Origin: Streptomyces sclerotialus
Lineage (GTDB): Bacteria > Actinomycetota > Actinomycetes > Streptomycetales > Streptomycetaceae
NCBI RefSeq assembly: GCF_040907265.1
Contig: NZ_JBFOHP010000002.1
Coordinates: 3,930,501-3,994,500, forward strand
Reading direction: 5' to 3'
DNA: 64,000 nucleotides
Made by a program: the position numbers and the translations under genes. Below, in pieces: positions 1-9,209 of this stretch. Position 1 is the first letter of the stretch. Each line of letters begins with the position of its first letter. The notes beneath the pieces are model-generated. The model was given only the letters and a program-made list of their open reading frames with translations. It searched no databases and had not been told where the DNA came from.

Positions 1-437
1 CCGAGGGAGTGGATGACCAGCTCCGGGAACTCCTTCTTGATGGCCGCGAAGTGCTTCTCGTAGTACTCCACGCCGTAGTCCGGGTGGTGGCCGCCCTGGA
101 ACATGATCTGGGTGCCGCCCAGCTCGACGGTCTCCGCGCACCGGCGCAGGATGTCGTCCAGGTCCCGCGTCCACACGTCGGGGCTCTTCGGCGCGGCGAA
201 GAAGGCGCAGAACTTGCAGGCCGTCACGCAGGAGTTCGTGTAGTTGATGTTCCGCTCGATGATGTACGTCGCGATGTGCTCCGTACCGGCGTAACGGCGG
301 CGGCGCACGGCGTCGGCGGCCTTGCCCAGGGCGTGCAGCGGCGCGTCCCGGTACAGCTCGACGGCTTCCTCGGGGGAGATCCGCCCGCCTTCCGCGGCGC
401 GGTCGAGTACGGACTGGAGGTCGGCGTTCTCGGTCAC
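1..437 (-). CDS. mqnC: Cyclic dehypoxanthinyl futalosine synthase MqnC (partial, N-terminal part)
   Basis: About 145 N-terminal residues are visible; the gene runs off the left edge. The radical-SAM cluster motif CVTACKFC follows the segment NINYTNS, and GGTQIMFQGGHHPDYG with EYYEKHF is typical of MqnC. The enzyme cyclises dehypoxanthine futalosine in the futalosine route to menaquinone, in the cytoplasm, using SAM and a 4Fe-4S cluster. The GTG start at 437 is chosen because an AAAGGGAC ribosome-binding sequence precedes it and the protein then begins TENADLQSVLDRAAEG, a normal N-terminus for the family. The kinase gene lies 111 bases upstream on the same strand. mqnA, mqnE and the later-step genes are elsewhere in the window. 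Confidence 0.92.
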   Translation of the reverse strand, partial: MTENADLQSVLDRAAEGGRISPEEAVELYRDAPLHALGKAADAVRRRRYAGTEHIATYIIERNINYTNSCVTACKFCAFFAAPKSPDVWTRDLDDILRRCAETVELGGTQIMFQGGHHPDYGVEYYEKHFAAIKKEFPELVIHSL

Positions 438-548
438 CGGGCGTCCCTTTCGAGGTTCTTGGGCGGGCATGCGTAACAACCCGGTCCAGCGTACGCCAGG
501 GGTCCGACGAGGCCAGGGGCGGTCGGCCGGTCCGCCCCGGCCGGGCGG

Positions 549-2255
549 TCAGCCGACCCGCGAGAGGCGCGCCGTCGGGCGGCCGCCGCGCTCGTCGTCG
601 GAGGCGTACGCGAGCTCGTCGCCCTCCCTGGTGAGGGTGACGGTCGCGGTCCGGCCCGTGCACAGCGCGCCCGCGTCCCCGTCCGAGGTCTCCCGGAGGG
701 TGAGCCTGCGGCCGGTGGCAGCCCGCAGCTCGCCCGTGGCACGGCACTTCACGACCATCGCGTCGTACGTCAGCTTCGCCACCTTCTCGCCCGGCGCCCC
801 CTTGCTGACGGTCACCGTGACCGAGCCGTTGGGCGAGCCGTCGTCCTGCCGGACGGTGCCCGTCCACGTACCGAGGAACGCCTTGGGCACGGCGCTCTCC
901 GGGCGGTCGTCCGGGGTCGCGCCGGGCGGCGGCGTGCCCTGGGCCCCGCCGGTCCCGCCCCCGCCGCCCGGCAGCAGCTGGAAGACGAAGGCGGCGGTGG
1001 TCGCGGCGGCCAGTGCCCCGGCGACGGACAGTACGAGCGTGCAGCTCATGCGGCGGGGCCGGGCCCGGCCGCCGAACATGCCGGTGAGCGAGAACCGGCG
1101 CTCCCTGGCGCCGGTGGCGTTCCCGCCGGTACCGGTGGCGGCGGCAGGTGCCGGCCACTCCTGGCGCGGTGGCACCACGGCCGGGGCGTCGAAGGGGACG
1201 GGCCCGGAGACCGGCTGCCCCGGAGCGCCGGGTCCGTACGCCGGCGCAGGGTACGAGGGGTCGGCGGCGTACGGCGGGCCGGCCGCGTACGAGGGGTCCG
1301 GCGGGCCGAAACCGGCGGCGGGGGCCGGCCCCGGGGGCGCGTCCTGCCGGGTCTCCGCCTCCAGGTTCAGCACCTCGACGGCCCGGCGGCTGACCTGTTC
1401 GACCACCCGCGGCGGCAGCCACCCGGCACGCACCAGGCCCGCCGCGCCCTGCTCCCCCGCCAGCCGCCGGGCGACGGCCGCGGGCGACGGCCGGTCACCG
1501 GCGCGCTTGAGGAGGCAGTCCGAGACCAGGGCCCGCAGGTCGCCGGTGAGTTCCGGACCGAGCCGCGGCTCCTCGTGCACGACCTTGTAGAGGAGCGCGG
1601 CCGAGCTGTCCCCGGGGAAGGGGTTCGTCCCGGTCGCCGCGTACGCCAGCACCGCGCCCAGCGAGAAGACGTCCGACGCGGCCGTGACGCCGTCGCCGAG
1701 GATCTGCTCCGGCGCCATGTAGCCGGGCGAGCCGACCGAGACGCCGGTGGCGGTGAGCGAGGCGGTGCCGTCCGTGGCGCGGGCGATCCCGAAGTCGATG
1801 AGCAGCGGGCCGTCCAGGGTGAGCAGCACGTTGGACGGCTTCACGTCCCGGTGGACGAGGCCCAGGCCGTGCACGGCGGCCAGCGCCTCGGCCAGGCCCG
1901 CGCCCAGGGCCCGTACGGAGTGTTCGGGCAGCGGGCCGTGGCCGGCGACGGCGGCGTCGAGCGCGGGGGCAGCGACGTACGCGGTGGCGACCCAGGGCAC
2001 GGGTGCCTCGGCGTCGGCGTCCAGGACGGGTGCGGTCCAGGCGCCGCCGACCCGGCGTGCGGACGCCACCTCGCGCCGGAAGCGGGCCCGGAACTCGTCG
2101 TCGGCCGCGAACTGCGGGTGGACGGCCTTCACCGCGACCGTCCGGCCACCGGCGCTGCGGCCCAGGTAGACCCGTCCCATGCCGCCCGCGCCGAGCCGGG
2201 CCAGCAGCCGGTACGTGCCGATCTCCGCCGGGTCCTCCGCTGCCAGCGGCTGCAT
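549..2255 (-). CDS. Membrane-anchored serine/threonine protein kinase (PASTA-less, 568 aa)
   Basis: The N-terminal half is a complete Hanks-type kinase: glycine loop LGAGGMG (residues 21-27), AVK lysine (about 43), catalytic HRDVKPSN, DFG in LIDFGIAR, and the APE segment YMAPEQ. A Pro/Ala/Gly/Tyr-rich linker follows, then one membrane helix around residues 404-427 (VLSVAGALAAATTAAFVFQL), a glycine run and an extracellular domain of about 120 residues. That domain resembles the small beta-rich sensor domains of Streptomyces kinases and has no PASTA repeats. The ATG start has a GGGAGG site 9 bases upstream. It phosphorylates proteins on the cytoplasmic side; substrate and ligand cannot be inferred. 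It is transcribed toward mqnC but 111 bases separate them, so a shared operon is uncertain. Confidence 0.93.
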   Translation of the reverse strand: MQPLAAEDPAEIGTYRLLARLGAGGMGRVYLGRSAGGRTVAVKAVHPQFAADDEFRARFRREVASARRVGGAWTAPVLDADAEAPVPWVATAYVAAPALDAAVAGHGPLPEHSVRALGAGLAEALAAVHGLGLVHRDVKPSNVLLTLDGPLLIDFGIARATDGTASLTATGVSVGSPGYMAPEQILGDGVTAASDVFSLGAVLAYAATGTNPFPGDSSAALLYKVVHEEPRLGPELTGDLRALVSDCLLKRAGDRPSPAAVARRLAGEQGAAGLVRAGWLPPRVVEQVSRRAVEVLNLEAETRQDAPPGPAPAAGFGPPDPSYAAGPPYAADPSYPAPAYGPGAPGQPVSGPVPFDAPAVVPPRQEWPAPAAATGTGGNATGARERRFSLTGMFGGRARPRRMSCTLVLSVAGALAAATTAAFVFQLLPGGGGGTGGAQGTPPPGATPDDRPESAVPKAFLGTWTGTVRQDDGSPNGSVTVTVSKGAPGEKVAKLTYDAMVVKCRATGELRAATGRRLTLRETSDGDAGALCTGRTATVTLTREGDELAYASDDERGGRPTARLSRVG

Positions 2256-2489
2256 GGACTCTCGCCTCCCCCTCGCGTCCCACCCGTTCGCCTCAGCTTA
2301 GGACGGCGGCGATCCGGCCATCGGCGGAATGCGGCGGGCCGGCGTCACGCGCCGCGGCCGGAAAGCGGGTCCTTTCCGGCCACGGGACGGGCGAACGGGC
2401 GCCGGGAAATCGGACCTCAATTCCGGCGGCCACCCATTCCGGGAATTGCCGCCGTCTCGTTCGCGCAGAGTTCACGAAGAATTCCCGCG

Positions 2490-2590
2490 CGGAAGGCGCG
2501 GCCGGAAGGAGGAGCGGAAGGGGCCGGAAGGAGAGGGCGGAGAGGAAGGGAGAGACGGGAGAGACCGGCAGGAACACCAGAAAGGTGTAT
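2490..2590. other. Purine-rich intergenic tract between mqnA and the kinase
   Basis: The 416-base gap between the two minus-strand genes holds no credible gene. About 100 bases here are almost entirely A and G on the plus strand, with repeated GGAAGG, GGAGAG and GAGAGAC words. The rest, 2256-2489, is G+C-rich and should contain the kinase promoter, although no clear -10/-35 pair stands out. Confidence 0.6.
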
Positions 2591-2608
2591 ACGGCATGAA
2601 AAATGCGA

Positions 2609-2640
2609 GGGGCCGGCGTCGCATACGGGCGACCGGCCCC
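2609..2640 (-). terminator. Rho-independent terminator of mqnA
   Basis: GGGGCCGG (2609-2616) pairs with CCGGCCCC (2633-2640), and an inner GTCGC/GCGAC pairing extends the stem. Read on the minus strand the hairpin is followed by CTCGCATTTTT, a U-tract. It lies 32 bases past the mqnA stop codon. Confidence 0.8.
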
Positions 2641-2671
2641 CGCATCCGGACCGGCACGGCCCGGCAACAGC

Positions 2672-3568
<897 letters not shown>

Positions 3569-3783
3569 CTAGACCCGCGGGGCGGACGGCGAGGCGGCGG
3601 GGGCCTCCGCACGGCGTGCTCCCGCCACACGCGCGTACGTGCGTCCGCCTCTCGCGCGTATCGGCACGCGGTCCCCGGCGGCTCCACGAAGACGTACCGA
3701 AGAGGCACCGGAGAGACACCCGTCCGCCTCGGCGCGGCGATAAACGTGATCTTTGGCTCTTCCGCCTTCTGAGCGCACCGTGC

Positions 3784-3919
3784 TAGGCTCAGCGCAAGTT
3801 GCAGTTTGGTTTCCCTTGCAGTACAGAGCCTGCGGATCATGTGACCCGCAGGCATTTGTAGTTTTCAGACTTCTTTGCAGGTTCTGGAGCAGGGCAACCC
3901 TTTGGCCCAAGGAGGGCTT
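3784..3919 (+). promoter_or_regulatory. Promoter end and structured 5' leader of the cold-shock gene
   Basis: The 360-base gap upstream of the cold-shock gene contains a possible -10 hexamer TAGGCT (3784-3789), an unusually T-rich leader, and a perfect hairpin GCCTGCGG (3828-3835) / CCGCAGGC (3846-3853). Long structured leaders are known to control csp mRNA translation and stability in other bacteria. That this leader acts so is inference. Confidence 0.5.
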
Positions 3920-4123
3920 ATGGCTACCGGAACCGTCAAGTGGTTCAACGCCGAGAAGGGCTTCGGCTTCATCGCCCAGGACGGCGGCGGCCCCGATGTC
4001 TTCGTCCACTACTCCGCGATCAACGCGTCTGGCTTCCGCTCCCTGGAGGAGAACCAGACCGTCACCTTCGACGTCACCCAGGGCCCGAAGGGCCCGCAGG
4101 CGGAGAACGTCACCCCGGCCTAG
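3920..4123 (+). CDS. Cold-shock protein (CspA family, 67 aa)
   Basis: A single OB-fold cold-shock domain that binds single-stranded RNA and DNA and acts as an RNA chaperone. The RNP1 motif KGFGFI and RNP2 motif VFVHYSAI are intact, and the start [12 protein letters not shown] is canonical. The length of 67 residues is exactly that of the family. The ATG at 3920 is preceded by AAGGAGG (3909-3915) at good spacing, so the in-frame upstream start at 3875 is not used. A strong hairpin terminator follows. Streptomycetes carry several such paralogues, so the symbol is left blank. Confidence 0.97.
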   Translation: MATGTVKWFNAEKGFGFIAQDGGGPDVFVHYSAINASGFRSLEENQTVTFDVTQGPKGPQAENVTPA

Positions 4124-4165
4124 TTGCCCGGGTCGGCCGATCGCGGCCGTGAGTAGCAGTACCCA

Positions 4166-4213
4166 AGGAGCCCTGCTCCGTCGCTCCGGCGGCGAGCGGG
4201 GCTCCTGCCTTTT
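4166..4213 (+). terminator. Terminator after the cold-shock gene
   Basis: AGGAGCCC (4166-4173) pairs with GGGGCTCCT (4198-4206); the inner GCTC/GAGC also pairs, and TTTT follows at 4210-4213. It starts 42 bases after the stop codon. Confidence 0.85.
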
Positions 4214-4435
4214 GCCACCCTCACCCCGCGGTGCCTTTTCGGCCCTTTCCGCATCCCTTCCGGCCTTCTCGGGCCTCCTGGATCTTCCCGGGCCCCTTCC
4301 GCCCGTCTCCGGCCCGGCCCGGGCAAAACGGGCACAGAAGGGTGAAGCCCCGCGCCGCCTCCCCCACAGAGGCGACACGGGACTCCAGTCTGACGCGCCC
4401 GGTTCGACGTGCGACGGGCGGGGTCGGTTCCGCGC
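4214..4435. other. Pyrimidine-rich spacer between convergent genes
   Basis: Between the cold-shock terminator and the stop codon of the acyl-CoA synthetase the sequence is C/T-rich with scattered short GC hairpins (for example CCCGGCCCGGG near 4313). No gene or further motif is visible. Confidence 0.5.
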
Positions 4436-6346
4436 TCAACTACTTTCGTACAGCCCGTCGATGTCTTTCGCATAGTCCCGTGCGATGGCCGCTCGCTTCA
4501 GTTTCAACGAAGGAGTGAGATGGCCGGCCTCCTCGGTGAAGTCGGCCGGCAGCACGGTGAAGCGGCGGATGGACTCGGCGCGCGAGACCAGCCGGTTGGC
4601 GTCGTCCACGGCGCGCTGCAGATCGGCGAGGAGCCGTTCGTCGCGTACCAGCTCCGCGAGCGGCACGTCCTGCTTCTTCTGCATCTGCCGCCAGTGCGCG
4701 AGCCCGTCCGGCTCCAGGGTGATCAGCGCGCTGATGTACGGCCGGTCGTCGCCGACCACCATGCACTGGCCGACCAGGGGGTGCGCGCGCAGCCGGTCCT
4801 CCAGCGGCGCGGGCGCGACGTTCTTCCCGCCGGAGGTCACGATGATCTCCTTCTTGCGGCCCGTGATCGTCAGGTAGCCGTCCGCGTCCAGCGCGCCGAG
4901 GTCCCCGGTCGCGAACCAGGCCTGGTCGTCGACCGCGGGTACGGCTGTCCCGCTCGCCGGGTCCCAGTAGCCGGTGAAGACCTGGCCGCCGCGCAGCAGC
5001 ACCTCCCCGTCGTCGGCGATGCGGACCGCGCTGCCGGGCAGCGGCCAGCCCACGGTGCCCAGGCGCGGCTTGAGCGGCGGGGTGACCGTGGCGGCCGCGG
5101 TGGTCTCCGTCAGGCCGTACCCCTCGAAGACCTGGATGCCGACGCCCTCGTAGAACGCGGCCAGCCGCCGGCCGAGCGGGGAGCCGCCGCAGATCGCGTA
5201 CCGGACCCGGCCGCCGAGCGCCGCCCGTATGCGGCGGTAGACCAGCGGGTCGTACAGGCCGCGCGCCGCCTTCAGGCCGAGCCCGGGGCCTGGTCCGGTG
5301 CCGTGCTCGGCGGCCTCGACGGCCTGGCCGAACGCGCGGGCGATGCGTGCCGCGCGGTCGAAGGAGGCGGCCCGGCCCATCTTCTCGGCGGTGGCCCGCC
5401 CGGTGTTGTGGACCTTCTCCAGTACGTACGGGATGGCCAGCAGGAACGTGGGACGGAAGCCGGCCAGGTCCGCCAGCAGATCTTCGGTCCGAATGCTGGG
5501 CGCGTGGCCCAGCTTCACCCGGGCCCGCAGGCAGCCGACCGCGACCATCCGGCCGAAGACGTGACTGAGCGGCAGGAAGAGCAGGGTCGAGGCGGGGTCC
5601 TTGCTGACCGACCTGAAGACCGGGTGCAGCAGTTCGATGGAGTTGTCGACCTCGGCGAAGAAGTTGCCGTGCGTCAGGACGCAGCCCTTGGGGCGGCCGG
5701 TGGTGCCGGAGGTGTAGATCAGGGTGGCGGTGTCGCCCGGGCCGCGTCCGGCGCGGCGCTTGGTCACCTCGTCGGCGAGCAGGTCGCGCCCCGCCGAGGT
5801 GATCTGGGCGACGGCACCGGCGTCCAGCTGCCAGAGGTGGGCGAGTTCCGGGAGGTCGCCGCGTACGCCGCTGACCATGCGGGTCTGTTCGACGTGCTCC
5901 ACGACGCAGGCCGCGGCCCCGGAGTCCCGCAGGATCCACTGGACCTGGTGTGCCGAGGAGGTCGGGTACACGGGGACGGTGACCAGGCCCGCCGCCCAGG
6001 ACGCGAAGTCGAACAGGGTCCACTCGTAGCTGGTCCTGGCCATGATGGCGAGGCGGTCGCCGGGGCGCAGGCCGTGGGCGATCAGGCCCTTGGCGAGGGC
6101 GAGCACCTGGTCGGCGAATTCGGCGGCGGTCACGTCGCGCCAGCTGCCGTCGTGCTGCTTGCGGCCGAGGACCGCCTCGGTGGGGGCCTCGGCGGCGTTG
6201 TCGAAGGGGATGTCGCCGAGGGAGCCGGTGCGGACGGCGGGGGCGAGCGGCGGGACGGAGACCTCGCGGACGACGCCGTCCTCGACGGTCTTGTGCGGCG
6301 GGACCAGTACGGGGTGCGTGGGTGGTGCGGCTTCCTGGCGTGACAC
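4436..6346 (-). CDS. AMP-dependent long-chain fatty acid-CoA ligase (FadD-type)
   Basis: 636 aa from a GTG start with AGAGGAG 8 bases upstream. The adenylation motifs are present: P-loop YTSGTTGRPKG (residues 211-221), GYGLTETT, the WFATGDLG aspartate, and GRKKEIIVTSGGKNV with the hinge and catalytic-lysine region. It activates a fatty acid to acyl-AMP and then acyl-CoA, probably at the membrane face. The C-terminus ends in the FDFTEEAGHLTPSLKLKR-type tail of this family. The thiolase gene lies upstream on the same strand (180 bases), separated by a tandem repeat. The frame stays open for 207 codons further upstream, but that stretch overlaps the thiolase and the repeat and is not family sequence. 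Confidence 0.93.
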   Translation of the reverse strand: MSRQEAAPPTHPVLVPPHKTVEDGVVREVSVPPLAPAVRTGSLGDIPFDNAAEAPTEAVLGRKQHDGSWRDVTAAEFADQVLALAKGLIAHGLRPGDRLAIMARTSYEWTLFDFASWAAGLVTVPVYPTSSAHQVQWILRDSGAAACVVEHVEQTRMVSGVRGDLPELAHLWQLDAGAVAQITSAGRDLLADEVTKRRAGRGPGDTATLIYTSGTTGRPKGCVLTHGNFFAEVDNSIELLHPVFRSVSKDPASTLLFLPLSHVFGRMVAVGCLRARVKLGHAPSIRTEDLLADLAGFRPTFLLAIPYVLEKVHNTGRATAEKMGRAASFDRAARIARAFGQAVEAAEHGTGPGPGLGLKAARGLYDPLVYRRIRAALGGRVRYAICGGSPLGRRLAAFYEGVGIQVFEGYGLTETTAAATVTPPLKPRLGTVGWPLPGSAVRIADDGEVLLRGGQVFTGYWDPASGTAVPAVDDQAWFATGDLGALDADGYLTITGRKKEIIVTSGGKNVAPAPLEDRLRAHPLVGQCMVVGDDRPYISALITLEPDGLAHWRQMQKKQDVPLAELVRDERLLADLQRAVDDANRLVSRAESIRRFTVLPADFTEEAGHLTPSLKLKRAAIARDYAKDIDGLYESS

Positions 6347-6450
6347 GAGCGGCTCCTCTGGCGGGCGGGTGCCCCGGGGGGCGGGGCACCCTGGACTGTC
6401 CGGCGGAACTTCCGTGGTGCTTCGGTGCTGCGGGAGGGGTGGTGGGCAGG

Positions 6451-6530
6451 GGCTCAGGCGCTCCTGCCGCTGTGGGCTCAGGTACTTCTGAGGCTGTGGG
6501 CTCAGGTACGTCTGACGCTGTGGGCTCAGG
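6451..6530. repeat. 24-bp tandem repeat running over the thiolase stop codon
   Basis: Units beginning GGCTCAGG recur at 6451, 6475, 6499 and 6523, an exact 24-base period with about 3.3 copies. The last partial unit contains the TGA stop of the thiolase (6526-6528, minus strand). Confidence 0.85.
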
Positions 6531-7812
6531 CCCGTTCGAGGATCGCCGTCACGCCCAGGCCGCCCGCCGCGCAGATCGAGACCAGGCCGCGTACGGGCGT
6601 GCCGTCGGCGGCCGGTTCGCGTTCGGCCAGCAGCTCGGCGAGGGTGGCGACGATGCGGGCGCCGGTCGCGGCGAAGGGGTGGCCGGTGGCGAGGGAGGAC
6701 CCGGCGACGTTGAGCCGGTCGCGGTCCACCGGCGCCAGCCCCTGCTTCTCCCAGGCGGCGAGGGTGGCGAGCACCTGGGAGGCGAACGCCTCGTGGATCT
6801 CCACCAGGTCGAAGTCCTCGATGCCGAGCCCGGCCCGTGCCAGCATCCGCGGCACGGCGTACGCGGGCGCCATCAGCAGCCCGTCGTCCCCGTCCACGAA
6901 GTCCACGGCGGCCGTCTCGTACGCGGTGAGGTACGCGAGCGGCTTCAGGCCGCGCTGCCGCGCCCACTCCTCGCTCGCCAGCAGCACGGCCGCCGCGCCG
7001 TCGGTCAGCGGCGTGGAGTTGCCCGCCGTCATCGTCGCGCCGCCGTCCCGGACGCCGAAGACGGGCTTCAGCCGGGCGAGCTTCTCGGGCGTGGAGTCCG
7101 GCCGGAGGTTCTGGTCGCGGTCCAGGCCGCGGAAGGGGACGACGAGGTCCTTGAGGAAGCCGCGCTCGTAGGCGGCGGCCAGCCGCTGGTGGCTGGCCGC
7201 CGCCAGGGCGTCCTGGTCAGCGCGCTGGATGCCCCACTTCCTGGCCGTACGGGCCGCGTGCTCGCCCATGGAGAGGCCGGTGCGCGGCTCGGCGTTGCGG
7301 GGAATCTCGGGGACGAGGTGGCGCGGGCGGATGCGGGCGAGCTGCTTCAGGCGGGCGCCGGCGGACTTCGCGCGGCGGGTGGCCAGCAGGATCTTCCGCA
7401 GCTCCTCGTTGACGCCGAGCGGCGCGTCGCTGGCGGTGTCGGAGCCGGCGGCCACCGCGCTGTCGAGCTGGCCGAGGGCGATCTTGTTGGCGGCGGTGAT
7501 CACGGCCTGGAGGCCGGTGCCGCACGCCTGCTGGATGTCGTACGCGGGGGTGCGGGGGTCCAGCCCGGAGCCGAGCACCGTCTCGCGGGCGAGGTTGAAG
7601 TCGCGGCTGTGCTTGAGCACCGCGCCCGCGACGACCTCGCCGATCCGCTCGCCCTCCAGGTCGAACCGGCCGACCAGGCCGTCCAGCGCCGCGGTCAGCA
7701 GCTCCTGGTTGGCGGCGGTGGCGTACGGGCCGTCCGAGCGGGCGAAGGGGATGCGGCTGCCGCCGATCACCGCGACCCGCCGGATGCCCGCGGTGTGCTC
7801 CTGCGTACTCAT
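6526..7812 (-). CDS. Acetyl-CoA C-acyltransferase (thiolase, FadA2-like)
   Basis: 428 aa. Thiolase signature elements: nucleophile Cys97 in QQACGTGLQA, NEELRK/SMGEHAA in the loop domain, HEAFASQ, the ATGHPFAATGAR histidine and CAAGGLG with the second catalytic cysteine. It cleaves 3-ketoacyl-CoA (or condenses acyl-CoAs) in beta-oxidation. The gene is divergent from a FabG4-like reductase and MaoC dehydratase; the same trio in the same arrangement (fadA2, fabG4, htdX) is known in Mycobacterium tuberculosis. The shared intergenic region carries two palindromes and a motif repeated before the nearby TetR gene. The acyl-CoA synthetase downstream fits the same lipid pathway. Confidence 0.95.
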   Translation of the reverse strand: MSTQEHTAGIRRVAVIGGSRIPFARSDGPYATAANQELLTAALDGLVGRFDLEGERIGEVVAGAVLKHSRDFNLARETVLGSGLDPRTPAYDIQQACGTGLQAVITAANKIALGQLDSAVAAGSDTASDAPLGVNEELRKILLATRRAKSAGARLKQLARIRPRHLVPEIPRNAEPRTGLSMGEHAARTARKWGIQRADQDALAAASHQRLAAAYERGFLKDLVVPFRGLDRDQNLRPDSTPEKLARLKPVFGVRDGGATMTAGNSTPLTDGAAAVLLASEEWARQRGLKPLAYLTAYETAAVDFVDGDDGLLMAPAYAVPRMLARAGLGIEDFDLVEIHEAFASQVLATLAAWEKQGLAPVDRDRLNVAGSSLATGHPFAATGARIVATLAELLAEREPAADGTPVRGLVSICAAGGLGVTAILERA

Positions 7813-7834
7813 CCTCGACCAGCTCCTGACCCAT

Positions 7835-7863
7835 GAGTAACCTTACTCGGAAGTAAATTTACG
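7835..7863. promoter_or_regulatory. Probable operator between thiolase and fabG4
   Basis: Two perfect inverted repeats lie side by side: GAGTAA-CC-TTACTC (7835-7848) and GTAAATTTAC (7853-7862). The word AAGTAAATTTACG (7851-7863) recurs with one change before the TetR gene at 11252-11264. Position between divergent starts (7812 and 7884) fits control of both. Confidence 0.6.
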
Positions 7864-7883
7864 CGAGAACCAGGAGCCGGCCA

Positions 7884-9209
7884 ATGCCCGATCGCTACCT
7901 TCGTTTCACGCAATCCGGTCCGGGCCGCTTCGTGACCCGGCGGCTGGGGCTGCCGCAGCCCGCCCCGCTGCACCGCTGGAGCGCGGAACGGCCGGTGCTG
8001 GAAGGCCCGCTGCTGCACGTGACGGCCGGGAAGAGCACGGCGGAGCCCGCTGCGGTGCTGGACCGCACCGGACTGCCCGTGCACACCTCCCGCCAGGACG
8101 GGGCGCGGTACGCGGCGGTCGTCGTCGACGCCACCGGCGCCGCGGACGTGGCCGCCCTGCGCGAGGTGTACGACGGGCTGCACCCCGTGATGCGGTCGCT
8201 GACGGACGGCGCGCGGCTGATCGTGCTCGGCTCGGCGCCCGATCCGGCCGACCACCACCAGGCCGCGGCGCAGCAGGCCCTCGAAGGGTTCGTGCGGTCG
8301 CTGGGCAAGGAGGCGGGCCGCGGCCGCACGGCACAGCTGCTGCGGCTGGCGCCGGGCGCGGCCGAGGCCGCCGAGTCCACCCTCCGCTTCCTCCTCTCCC
8401 CCCGGTCCGCGTACGTCAGCGGCCAGGTCATCGGGGTCGGGGCCGCCGACGTCACCGCGCCCGAGAACCGGGACCGGCCGCTGGACGGCCGTACGGCGCT
8501 GGTGACCGGCGCGGCGCGCGGCATCGGCGAGGCGGTCGCGGCGACGCTGGCCCGGTACGGCGCGCGGGTCGTCTGCCTGGACGTGCCGCAGGCCGAGGCG
8601 GACGTACGGGCGGTCGCCGAGCGGCTGGGCGGGCAGGCCCTCGCGCTGGACATCACCGCGGCGGACGCGGGCGAGCGCATCGCCGCCGCCCTCCCCGACG
8701 GCCTGGACGTCCTCGTCCACAACGCGGGGATCACCCGGGACCGGCGGCTGGCCAACATGGCGGCCGACCGCTGGGACGCGGTCCTGGACGTCAACCTCGC
8801 CGCGGTGCTGCGGACGACCGATCAGCTGCTGGCCGCCGGCACGCTGCGGCACGGCACGGGCCGGATCGTCGCCACCGCGTCCATCGCCGGGATCGCGGGC
8901 AACACCGGGCAGACCAACTACGCGGCGAGCAAGGCCGGAATCATCGGCCTGGTCCGTTCACTGGCACCGCGGGCCGCGGCCGAGCACGGCGTCACCGTCA
9001 ACGCCGTCGCCCCCGGCTTCATCGAGACGAAGATGACCGCGGCCGTACCCCTCTTCATCCGCGAGGCCGGGCGCCGCATGAACTCACTCGGCCAGGGCGG
9101 CCTGCCGGTCGACGTCGCCGAGACCGTCGCCTGGCTCGCGGACCCGGCCTCCGGCGGCGTCAACGGCCAGGTCGTCCGGGTGTGCGGGCAGAGCCTGCTG
9201 GGGGCGTGA
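7884..9209 (+). CDS. fabG4: High-molecular-weight 3-oxoacyl reductase, FabG4-like (SDR)
   Basis: 441 aa, nearly twice the length of ordinary FabG. Residues 1-190 form a degenerate Rossmann-like N-terminal domain. From about 200 on is a full SDR: TGAARGIG cofactor motif (208-215), NAG (280-282), catalytic Ser333, Tyr346 and Lys350 in NYAASK. This two-domain layout is that of HMw FabG (FabG4, Rv0242c), which reduces 3-ketoacyl-CoA with NADH. The ATG has AGGAG 8 bases upstream. The stop overlaps the ATG of the MaoC gene by one base, implying translational coupling. Partner genes (thiolase, MaoC, acyl-CoA ligase) support a fatty acyl-CoA role over type II fatty acid synthesis. Confidence 0.92.
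   Translation: MPDRYLRFTQSGPGRFVTRRLGLPQPAPLHRWSAERPVLEGPLLHVTAGKSTAEPAAVLDRTGLPVHTSRQDGARYAAVVVDATGAADVAALREVYDGLHPVMRSLTDGARLIVLGSAPDPADHHQAAAQQALEGFVRSLGKEAGRGRTAQLLRLAPGAAEAAESTLRFLLSPRSAYVSGQVIGVGAADVTAPENRDRPLDGRTALVTGAARGIGEAVAATLARYGARVVCLDVPQAEADVRAVAERLGGQALALDITAADAGERIAAALPDGLDVLVHNAGITRDRRLANMAADRWDAVLDVNLAAVLRTTDQLLAAGTLRHGTGRIVATASIAGIAGNTGQTNYAASKAGIIGLVRSLAPRAAAEHGVTVNAVAPGFIETKMTAAVPLFIREAGRRMNSLGQGGLPVDVAETVAWLADPASGGVNGQVVRVCGQSLLGA

Noticed and set aside
4409..6343. A 644-codon plus-strand open frame opposite the acyl-CoA synthetase
   Set aside because: It has no family motifs and is rich in Gly/Arg/Val; it mirrors the high third-position G+C of the real gene on the other strand.
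6347..6967. A 207-codon N-terminal extension of the acyl-CoA synthetase
   Set aside because: It overlaps the thiolase gene in another frame and the tandem repeat; a GTG with a good ribosome-binding site starts the real protein at 6346.
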